DNA of 29,694 nt from a virus. Positions within the stretch are counted from its first letter, which is position 1. Every line of letters begins with the position of its first letter. Both the position numbers and the translations under genes were made by a program. Shown here one piece after another: positions 7,880-19,800 of this stretch. The stretch covers positions 1-29,694 of IMG/VR virus record IMGVR_UViG_3300027847_000980. One strand, given 5' to 3'. The notes beneath the pieces were generated by a model. It was given only the letters and a program-made list of their open reading frames with translations. It did not search any database and was not told where the DNA came from.

Positions 7880-10800
7880 ATGAGTAATGGTAGAAGGCCA
7901 GACGACCTTGTATCGTCTGACGTAATCGACAACGCATTAAAAAAAGTAAGAATAACATCTGGCCCTAGTTCTGTTACTCCTGCAAAAAGAGTCGGGAGTG
8001 TAGAGCAACCTATACCCGTTAGAACAGGTAGCCTCACTGAGATGGCAGAAGGCCAGCGTGAACAGGTAGAGGAAGAAAGAAGAGACTCGGTTGTTACTCA
8101 GGTCAAAGAACCAGATCTCGTTGCCTATCCTCCACTTGTAGAAGAGGAAGAGCCTGTACCAGGCTCTGATGTATCTTTATTAGACAAAACTCCACAAGAA
8201 ATTCAGGAAGAGGTACAAACAGTAGAAGAGCCTAGAAATGATGGTGCGTTTGCATGGTACCCGAAATTTCATGCGTCTGTTGATAAAGGTCAGGCGGATG
8301 AAATTTCTCCGGCTGTTATAACAGCGATTGTTCAGGCTAGGTCAGCCGGAGATGAAGAATATATATATGGGGATGCGTATGGTTTGTTTGGTATGGGCGC
8401 ATCTGAAAGAGCATATGTACAGCAAGTATTGCGCGAAACTGGAGAACTTGAACCCGATGAAGTAATGTCGGTCAAAGAATATAATGATTGGCGGGGCGAG
8501 CCCGATAACCAAATAAATTTTTATGCACCCATGATTCATGGGTTTGTGTTACGTGGAGTCGAAGCTGGAATTAAAGGGCGTGATCTGGCAGAGATGGTTG
8601 GTAAACAGGTGGAGTTACCAGGCTCTCGTGTTTTACCAGATGGAGCCTATGCAAAGGGATACGACACAGTTACTGCAACTGCGCAACAAAGAGTTAATGA
8701 AGAATTCCCCGATGGTGTTCCTGATAAGGTGCGTGTCGAAGCAGGAGTATTGTCACAAGACGCATTGCGAGAAGCAGGACTTAAAGTACCTACCAGACAG
8801 GTCGGGTTGTTTGAAAGTGAGTATCCTGAAGATGTAACACCACGCATGGTAACTACTGCCGAAGGTGAGCCGTTTGAAGCTGGTCGGTCACGCGAGTGGT
8901 ATGAAAAATACCTAATAGATCCTATATCTAGAGCATTTAGACCAGTCAAGCAATGGGCTGGATTGATGTATAACAGTTCACCACAAGGTAAGGCATCAGT
9001 TGAACTTGGGGCCGCAGCAGCAGATCGGTTGGGTGCTCTGGTGGTGACTAGTATTACAGCCGCTTCAGGCTCAGTTGGTGCGCCATTTTATGCGGTGGCT
9101 GGTTTTGCTAAAACCGATACTTCTAAAAGTGATAGCTTATGGCACTCTCTGGGAATGAAATCTGCCGGCGCATTTGAGGCAGTCAAACGTCGATGGGAGC
9201 GTGTAGGCGACCATTGGGCTCCGCAGTTTGTAAACAAAGAAGAAGACCAGAGTGGCTGGGAGTGGACCGTAGAGAAATGGAACGAACTAAAGGATCATGT
9301 GCCTGATGAAGGGTCTGGTCAAGATTGGTTTCAAACTGAGTCTATACCATTGGGATGGAAAGAATTTAAGCGAGCATTCATCCCCGGAACTCAGGGTTGG
9401 TCAGAAGAGAAATTAGACGAAGAGTGGAATAAGTCGCGTGATTGGTCTTACACTTTTATGTTCGACCCAGATGCTGAACGAGCTTACCTCAAGGATAAGG
9501 CACAGGTATTAGCGGAAGTTAATGCTCGTAGAGCAATGGACGGTTTAGGGCCGCGCTCACTTAGTTACCACGAAACTGATGAACTGAAATTAAGACACGA
9601 GGATCCATCTATAGAAATGGTGGGTGAAGTAGTGGGCGATCTTACCTGGCTTTTCCCGGGTAAGCTAATAAAAGGGGTGGGCTCACTTCTTAGTGAAAGC
9701 TTTGTAGCAAAAGGAATAAAGACTCAAGCACTAAAAATTCCTGCAATAAGATTATTAGTAACTGAACATATAGGTTCTACAGCCAATAAGCTTGCGGGAC
9801 GCGCAACAACTCCAGTTGAAGATATACTTTATGCTTATCGTAAGTTAGCGGAAGATCTTCTTCCGGACCTTGAGCCGGGTGAGGCATTAAAAAAGTTCAA
9901 TGATGCACAGGGACAATTATTTGACCCCAATACTTTCACGTCAACATATTCGGATTCGGGTGGTGTTGTTGAAGCATTAGAGTTGCTGTTGCGTAAAGGC
10001 AAGATAGTAGATCCTTTGACAAATGTCACCATTGATTTAACAGGAGATGAAATACCAGAATTAGTAAGTAAGTTGTGGCTTAGGCTAGGTAGTAGACCTG
10101 ATATGCCAACATGGACCTCAGTGCCGCATAAGTCCGGGTGGTTTTCCAGGCCGAAACTAAATCTTATAGCTCGTAATACAGAGAAAGTATTAGGTCCTCG
10201 CGCTACAGCACTTGGTCGTTCTGTACAGAAACGTCTAGAAACTGTTTATAAGATATATAAATATAATGACAACTTTTGGGATCACACAAGCGAGATAGCG
10301 AGGGATCCAGCAGAAGGATTTATAAAAGTCTTACGTGACCTTACAGAGCAGGCTCAGTCCCAAATGGGTGATGCCTGGGGTGGGTTAGATGATATTGGTA
10401 AGCAAGATGAAATCCTAAACTTGTTTAAAAAGGATGTGTCTAAAGAATTTAAAATGAAACATGGATTTGCTCAGGGAGGGAAAATCTATGACACGTTGGA
10501 AGCCAGTGACACGTATAGACAACTTATAGACGCAGAAACTATTAACCCATTCCTAATGGCAGGCCCACGCTTTTTCCGAGGCTTATGGATTGAATCTAAC
10601 TTAAGTGCTCGCCCAGGGTTTACAGCTAGGAATGTAATTGATTCAACCTTTAGGGCACTTACTTTCGGTGGTGGGGGTATCTTTAGAAGGTCACTAAAAA
10701 AGATAATGGCTGATACTCCTTTGGTAGACGAGATATTAGCAGGTCTTCAAAGAGGGGCTGGCACTGGTGCATCTGCCGCAATTCTACAGAAGTATGGGAG

Positions 10801-13800
10801 ATTACCTAGATTTTGGTCTCCGAAAGATTGGTGGACTGCCATAAGGGAAGTTACTGAGGCGGCCCAAAAAGAAGGTGCCAGCCCTGGAGCTATAGCTAAA
10901 CTCCCTTGGCCGGCAGGGCGTTGGGGTTGGGGAAGTAAATGGAGAGGTACCTGGAAGACACCGTGGGGCGATATGAATCTCACTTACTCTACGATGGTGG
11001 ATGTGATGCGGGATTGGAACGAGGCATTCGAGGTGATGTTGCGTATCAGGTTGTTTGATAAATTTTATCATAACTTGTTTGACGATATATTCAAATGGTG
11101 GCGCAAGGGCGTACTAAATAATCCGAATTTATCACGGGCATCTCGACAGAAACTGAAAGAAATGCTAGATAATTTGCCAGACAAAGAGGAAGATGTTGCA
11201 ATTGTGGTAGCACACTTTTTAGAATCGACAGGTGCGGACTTGTCAAATGCTTTGATTCCTAAAGAGGTAACAGCCCTCATAGACAATATGGATGTGGCGG
11301 ATCCTTTGAATATTCGTAGTGCTAAACAAATAGTTAGGGAAATAGCTGACGACCTTTACAGTGCATATAAGAAGAATAAAAAACTTGACCAAGCTGATGT
11401 TGATGAGATATTTAGCAAACGCCTTGAGGAACTACATAAAAACTTTGACGATGCATTAGATGATGCAAAAGCTACTAACATGCCAAAAGACAGTGATGAT
11501 GATGTATCTGGCTTCATTTCAGATGATCCTAAAGGTCCTAAAGATCCTAAAGATCCTAAAGATGACTTGGATTTTTCAAGTATGGGTGGTAAGGGAGATG
11601 GTGAGACAAAGAAAAAGCGAGGCGTAGAGCATACAAACAATGCTCAACATACTACAACTAAAGGCGGAGATCTTACCCAAGAAGCAGTTGCCAAACAAAA
11701 AGCAGAAGTACAAGAACAGATTGGAAAGGCTCAAAAGGCCAAAAAAGTTCCTGACGTAGAAGTTAAAGAGGTGATGTCTGACTATCAGCTAAACAGCACT
11801 AATAGCTACACAAAAATTCACAACGACAGTGTACTTGAGTACGGTAAGGGTAGTGTAGAGGCAAAACTATATTACAAAGTAAATCACACTATTAGGAGTT
11901 TATGGACGTTTTTGTTATCTCATCCTTCTGCAAATGCTAAAGCTGCGGATAAATTGTATTATGCTACACGAGCAAAAGATAATTTATACGGTTGGTTAGC
12001 ACCAAATGCAGCATTGAATACGGATGGGGCTCATACAGCTAAAGCCTTTATAAGAGCTCGTGATGTGATGGCACATGTAAATAAAACAGTAGCAGAGCTT
12101 CTAGATAAAAAGAACCTAAACCGCATGGACAACTTATTAAAACTAGCCACTTTAGAAGGATTTTTAGATAGCATGGGATGGAAATGGGATGCGCTAGGAA
12201 AAGCACAGTTTGAGTCGGGTGCACTTGCTGATGAAGCAGCGAAACTAATTAAAGACACAGGTTATGAAGTAGGTACATTGACCAAGCTAGACATTGAAGT
12301 GTTGAGGAATGGTGATCCAGCACTTTCGTCCTATAGAATAAAATGGGAATGGGACCCCAAAGGCGAGAAGAAAGGAACAGTTGTGAAGGGGAAAGAACAT
12401 TTTCATGCTCCCGATGAAGCAGATTTAATTCATTTGTCAGAAGGATGGGATAACTGGGTTGTAAGAGACGGGAAGTCAATTAAAGTTAGGGGGAAAAATG
12501 ACGGACTGGGTTATGCAAACTTCGAGGGAAAGGATATTATGGATGACCTCAATTATAAATATGATAATCAAGACGAAAATGTTGCAGATGCATTTCGCGC
12601 TATGGTAGACCCTAACTTTGAAGGAACCTTAGATGTTGCAGATGCAAATGAGAAAATGTTACAACAGGATATTGGCATAGGTACTCCCACTAATACCACG
12701 AAAACATCCCAGGCCTCTGGTCGTACATATCAAGAAATGCCTAACGACGAATTCAATACACTTATTGATAACATAGATGATGTTGATGAGCTAGGTCGTA
12801 TCGAAGATGCTATTCATCAAGAAGCTGGTGGGCCATCTACACAAGGAAAAATACTTAGTGATGTAGATGCAGTGAAAGCAAAAAGAATTGCTGATAGAAA
12901 GCATGTCCTGGAAAATCTAAGAAATGAGGGCAATATTAATGTAGAGGCACAAGCGCGAATTGTAAACACAAACGAACTACAGATACGAGAAGCCCAAACT
13001 GCATTGCAAAACATTAGGCAGGCTCTTGAGATTAGGATGGCAGACATTGAAAAAATGAGTCCTGATGTTGCAGACAAATACCTTGTAGACCATGCGCACC
13101 TAATGGATTTAGAGACATACGCCAATAAGGTTGGTGAGACACCGTATGGCAAGCCAATTTATCATAGCGACAAGCATGTTGATAAGGTCAATGCAGTATT
13201 AGATTTGAATACTCATGAGGTAATAGAAGAAGGCGTTTACGCAGAAGCCAGTGGGTACATTGAAGATGTTAGAGCATTAATTAAACCTGTTCGTGTTGCA
13301 GATTTAGAGTTTATTGCTTCATCTTATGGTATGCCATTCAAATATAAATTAGGAAGAATAACTAAAGACCAATACAGTGAACAGATCTTGACCTGGCTGG
13401 AGCTACGTCAACGAATGATGACTTGGGAGAAAGAGGCTAGTGGTGATTTGGTACGTCATATAACGAAAGATGGCGGGATGAGTGATGAAGTACGAGAATG
13501 GATGATCCAAACATTCAAGGGTTTGTATCCTGACGCAGAGGATTTTATAATTCCCCTCCAAAGCGTGACAGATGAACTTGTACTTATGCGTTACACAGAA
13601 GACCTTGTGGCATTTTATCGAGAAGGCAAGGTACTTGCAAATGAGTTTTCGATTTTAAAAAGCTATAGGGATAGAGTTGTAAAGGCAGTTAGAGATGGTA
13701 AACAGTTAAGTGATGATGTTATAAGAGCTACATTGCGTGCTGAAGATGCTTTGGTTGATCGATTCGACCAAAAGGCACTTGGTCTAAGCCTGAAACACGT

Positions 13801-16800
13801 CGATCTAGATGAACAAGAGGAAGCATTGAGTATCTTTAATAAGGTATTTATACCCGACCATGACTTGATGAGTGGCGCAAGAGCGATTGACGCGGGATAT
13901 AATTTGACAGAATTCTCGTTTACATCGCCAAATGAAATAAATAATTGGCTGGCTACTTCACTTGAAAGTCAACAATGGTTAGAAACATCAATTGCGATAG
14001 TCAAAGAAGACGATTTATATCGTATTGCTGTCAAGAATATAGATATGAAAAAAGCCCCTTGGCAAATGACAACTCCAGAGTTTCTAGTTTGGTGGACGGG
14101 TAGCCCAAAAGAAACCTTAGCAAGTTGGGGACTGGTACACATACCCCAAGAGCTTGCTCTGCCTGCGTATCGTACACGATTACAAATTAGGATAAATAGT
14201 TTAGATGATGCGAAAGCAATGTGGTCATCTAACTTTACAGAGGATGAAATAAAATTGTATGGGCTCTTACATAGTAATCGCCGTAAAGTATTAGACACTG
14301 CTATTGAGAGAGGCCATGATGTTGATGATAACTTCCTCAAAGCATATGATGGGCTTATCCAGCAACAGTCTGTACTAAGGCACCAAGGTTTTGAAAATGG
14401 CTTACCTATTATTCGCGTAGGCCGAGGTAAGACAAGAGTTCAGCCCACTAAAGAAATGCAGGGTTTGCCGTTCGTAGAGAAGTACAACAAAGAAACAGGA
14501 AGGGCTCAATTGTCATACCGGACATTAGATGAGTTTATTGCGATCTGGGACTTCATGGAGCCCGTGGGCACCAAAGGCAAGAAAGTGCTCCGAACAGGAT
14601 GGGGTGAACATCTGTGGCAAGATGATTATATAGGGCTCAAGACGACTAAGAAAAGAGGTGAGCCGATAAAAATTACGGACACTAAAGCCTTACCAAGAGT
14701 TATAGATCTTATTGCAAGTATTACTGATGTAATAATTAACTATACTCCTGATTATCAAATGCAGTCACTCATTAATGTGCGCAAAAACATTAGGCCAAAA
14801 CAGAGAAGAGTCATCAATGTCTTAACACAATTAGAAGATTTAAAATTTCAATATGCGAAAGAATCAGGTACACGCGAGATAGTAGAACAGGCTATTGATA
14901 ATGTCAAGCAAGCTAGGGATGACATTGAAAAAGTAATGATGTTATTGGACGACAGGATTGAGAAAAATTATCCATCTAATAGCTCATTTCAGATAGATGA
15001 ATTACGAAAGAAGGAAGGTATTACGCGCGTTATGGCGGGCATTGGTGATATGGATCCTTTGCAGGCTAAAATACAGCATGGCACAGGTTGGAGTTTAGCA
15101 GGGGGACCGACAAAACAACGTGGTCAACTTCCTATGCGTTCGCAAATAGATGAGATGCGAGCATACGTAAGAAAGCAGGGTGAGCCTGTAACTGCTAAGT
15201 ATAAAGATGCTCGCACATGGGCTTTGTTTGAATTGTTGAATGGAACTGGACTGCGTATAAGTGAAGTGAGAGATTTGCGGTGGAGTAATATTGTAGAACT
15301 CCCAAATGGAAACTTCGCAATCACAATCAAACAAACAGATAATCGGAGAGGTGTACAGATAACTTTAGATGAAGGGGCACAGAATGCCTTAGCGAAATTA
15401 CAAGAACGTGCCCAGCTTGGTATAGGAGTTCCTGCAGTTTCGGAAGAGACACTATTCGATACACATGTGTTTGTGAGAGAGAATGGAGAAAGATATAAGA
15501 ATAGTAGCGCATTAACTGGACACATATCAGATTCTGGCGGCGAAACTCAGTGGGGACTAAACGCAGAAAGTATAAAAAAATGGAAGGGCAAAACACCTTC
15601 TGACAAATTCTATGACAAGACAGGATCTCATCTCTATATCTGGCGGCCAGACCAGGAGTTGCATGCACATGACCTAAGACGGAATTATGCAGTTAAGGTA
15701 TTTTATAATACAGGCGGTGATATTGCGAAAGCACAAAATCAATTAGGCCATGAAGGACCAATAACAACTGTGTTGTATTATTTGCGCCGAGGTGGAGTGC
15801 CAGATAATATGTTGCAAGATGCTATCAAAGATAGTAAGTCAGGTACTGTTGACAAAATCCTCAAAGAGTTTACAGAGATGGTTGGCACTGAAGAGGGTAC
15901 TAAGGTAGCCAAGGCAGCGGAGAAAGCAATGCTGGCAAAGCAATTTGCGGCAATTAACTATCACCAAATAAAGATGTTGCAGCCGATTAATTTGAAAACT
16001 GCCAAGAACTTTGGAAAGATAAAAGAACGTGTAAAACGAAACCTCGAATACTTTTTTACCTACGACCATGCAGGGCAGCAAGCAACAAAAGCAGGTGAGA
16101 ATTTCAAAAATAAATTTAAGTCTATTATTCGTGTGATACTGGAGGACGAACAAGTTGCAAATCAGTTTTATGAGGAGGTTGCACGTAGAACACAAGGTTC
16201 ATTGAATGATATTCAGATGGGTCAAAAACTCATACACCAGGCCGGATTACGACGGATAGATGTAATGGATATGATTCCAATTACCTTGCGTGATGAGCCA
16301 CAGGATTTGGCAGGAATGGTACAAGCAGAGTGGATAGACCCTTGGTATCGAGTGAGAGATTTCGGTCAACAGAAAGGTGGTATGTCTACTCAAGACGTTC
16401 TGAAAGAGTATTTAGAAGAATTACAAGGAATAGCGGATCCTAGTGTAGGACGAAAAACCGTCAATTATCTTGAGTCTCCTAATGTTGATGCAATATCAGG
16501 CTGGCAACTAACAGATCAAAGCGGTAAGGTTGTAGAGTTTAGCCCAGTATATCTTACTAGAGAGGCAGCCGAGCAGGATGCATATTATTATGCGATGCGA
16601 AAAAACATAGCTCCTAAGATGACAGTAAAGGAAGTGGAGTTAGGAAGTAGCGCAGCCTGGGAAGACGTACTTCCGAATTATTATCGTAATTGGAGACGGT
16701 CTCAATGGTATCACAACAAAGAAGAGATATTACAATATGAGGCTTATCAAGATATAGTTGAAAACTATGAGTTATGGAATAGGGAACTGCCTGGTAAATA

Positions 16801-19800
16801 TGCGGCAGGGCTAAAAGATTTCCACCCACTTATTAATGATGATGCGCCTTTAGGGTATCGAAAGTTTTTGGCTGACCTAAAACGCCGTAATATGGGTCTT
16901 GCTGACCTAGAGGCAAATACGCCTCGGTATATTAAGCCTACTGATAAGGAAGCAGAAGCTCTTATACAGGCTGGTATAGAACATTCTGGTTATTGGAATC
17001 GTCAAATACAAACTGGTAAATCATTAGGGACTAAGAATAATCACCCTCCAGTACAGATGGGATTAAATCCTAAGTATAATAAACCACGACAATATATTGT
17101 AGTTGGCCCACGACATGCGTATGAAATGATTCCGGAAGAGGACTATATAGCCTACGTTGTAGATGCTCCGAAAGGTGTGGAAGAAGTGATTGATGAAAGC
17201 CTACAAAAGCAGGGCATTTTTGCACGGTATTTTCCACAAGATAACAAAATTAAATACCAATCAGAAAGCATGAAATACAATCCGACAATTAGAAATCATG
17301 AGATTGGGCATGCCTTAGTACACGATATGGTTGGTACTATAGATATAAATAAGACTCTATCTGATCAAAGTCTGCATCCATTGTTTAGGGAGTATGGTGA
17401 AGCATGGCATGGTGAAAGTCATGAACCAATTAGAAACTTCCTGGACGAGGACAAAGCAGAAGCATTTTGGAAAGATTTAGAGTTATGGCTTACTGACCCA
17501 GACAGTTTAGATAAACCGGATATTGTATCCGTCTTCAAAAAGCATTTTGGAGATGTACATAAAGATCTAAGTCCCATAAGAAAGCAACCGGCTCAGTATG
17601 ATCCGGGTATACATGGCTTGAATTATGAAGGTGTAAAAGTAAAATATGCTAACAAACCATATGTCTTAACAAACAATACACATTATTATCCGTCTGAAGA
17701 TTGGATTGCGCCTCTTAGTGATATTGGAATGTGGCATGACCAACCTCCAATTTATGGTAAGAAAATTATACTTACGAGAGGTAGGCATCAGTGGGGTGCT
17801 CATTATGCTATTGTAGATCTAATGCAATTAAAGCCCCAATATCAATGGGTGACAAGCCCTATCAAGACCGGAGTCGGCAAGTATTCCCTTGAGCTTAATC
17901 CCGAGGTAAATCCGCGATTCCTGCGTGACTTTCCAATTGATGTTGATGCAAGTGCCAGTTCTATTAGAGCAACAGCACAGAACTATGTACCAGAGTATGG
18001 ACTTAGTAGTGAATTAGATGCCCTTAAAGGCATACTGATTGATACGAATGGTAATGTTTTGAATAACCATAGAGATGTATTGGTACATCAATATTGGGAT
18101 TTACCCGAAGTTTTGTTGCACAATAAAAAAGAGCAATATAACAAAGAGTTATTCCAGAGTCTTACTGCCAGGTTTGGTATAGATGAAAGTGAACTAGCAA
18201 AACTTCAGGGACAGACTCGCACAATGGAACACCCAGTTTTAGTGCGTATGCTTAACCCTTTAGATGAGGCTAGTATGCAAGATTTGATAGACAGAGTTAA
18301 TCCAAGAGTGATAGCACCACCCGATGGAAGTGCACTCAAAAAGATAATAGAGCGTGAAGCAAAGCTTATAGAGAGTGCACTAGATGAAGGGGTATTACCA
18401 GGGCTCAAACAAGATGATGAGGTAATTATTACTTTTGATGACTTTATATCGCACTTGGCAAATAAGCCAGATGCTTTGGGTGGAAGGAAGTTCATCAAAG
18501 GAAATCAATATCAGGTAGAGCCTCAGTTCCGAGAGAGTATCTGGCGTACTATGGCAATTGTACTCTTTCCGGAAGAGCAGGCAGATTTTGTGTTAGATAT
18601 GGTAGATTTCCGAAAACTATCACCCGATGAACGTGTACATAACTTAATGGATATTATCACCAATGAGTTTGGGTGGCTGTTGAAGTATAAAAAAGACCAC
18701 CCTGATTTGTATAGTAAATATATAGCTGGCAAAGATGGTATAGGTCTCTTGTATGATATCGAAGAGGCATCGCGAATATTAGCAGCGACGAAATACTTAA
18801 TGCCTGATAAGGATATTCGATACGGTATCAAACAGATATTACAACCAGAGACTGTAGACGGAGTAATGAGTCCGATAAGATTGATCCAAGATGCGACCCA
18901 GCCAGATGAGATTATATCGAAAAATGCTATATTGTTAGCAGAACATACTGCCAGTCATGGGCGTTTTGCTGGTAGTAACTTGAGTATATTGTCTAAGGCA
19001 CTAAAAGAAGAATTTGACAGGCAAGTGAGACAAAGAGACCCACAATTACTACAATCGTTAGAGGACATAATAAAAAATGGTATCGAAAGAGCAGAAAAAG
19101 AAATCGCAAACCAATCAGTTACACAACGAACCTACGCAGCAGGAGCAGCAGACGCAGCAATCGTCTCAACAAGAAATACCCAAGCAGTTAGTGATGGGCT
19201 TGAAACAGTTGAAAGAACTAATAGAGCCAAGCTGGCGAAGTATGCAGAAGAAATAGCAAAAGCGAAAAAATTGACGGCAGAGCAAATACAGTATATGGCT
19301 CTAATGCATAGAGTAATGCCTGATGTGCTGGGAGAAATCGATCCCGACTATATTGCTCGTACAGCATCAAACCTTTCAGAAATAGCATTAGGTCCAGAGC
19401 AAGTCAAAGCGAGATTCGGTGAGAGAACTTTAGGGGAGGTTGCGGTCTCATGGAAACATATGGCTGACAATATTGAGGACAATGTTTTTGTAGAATGGCA
19501 TCGCCAGATTCTCGATATTGTTAATGAATATGGTCCACAAAAGCCAGTGACTGAAGGTTCGTACGACACTATATACTACACGAAAGTGAAGGCTGATGGT
19601 CCGTGGGACAAATTTGCCTTAGAGAATGCAGACAAAGCAGATATTGTAGAGGCATTTGCTGAGTGGGTAGACAAAGGTGCTAAGGAAGCTTGGATTGAAT
19701 TATCTGATATGGAAAAGACGATGTATCATAGAGCAAAAGAATGGTTAAATAGGGTACAAAGTGAGTCAGGTCTTTTCAGTATTCCACATCAACATCAGGA

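Noticed and set aside
8528-8542. Perfect 15-bp inverted repeat CCCATGATTCATGGG
   Set aside because: Seven-base arms are expected about once or twice by chance in a window of this size; it is inside coding sequence of the giant gene.
9849-9865. Inverted repeat CGGAAGATCTTCTTCCG with 3-nt loop
   Set aside because: Intragenic, encodes an ordinary helix (AEDLLPD), and has no T-run or regulatory context.
15124-15525. Minus-strand frame of 133 codons across the recombinase region
   Set aside because: Shadow of a well-conserved plus-strand domain; its product is Ser/Leu-rich and unlike any family.
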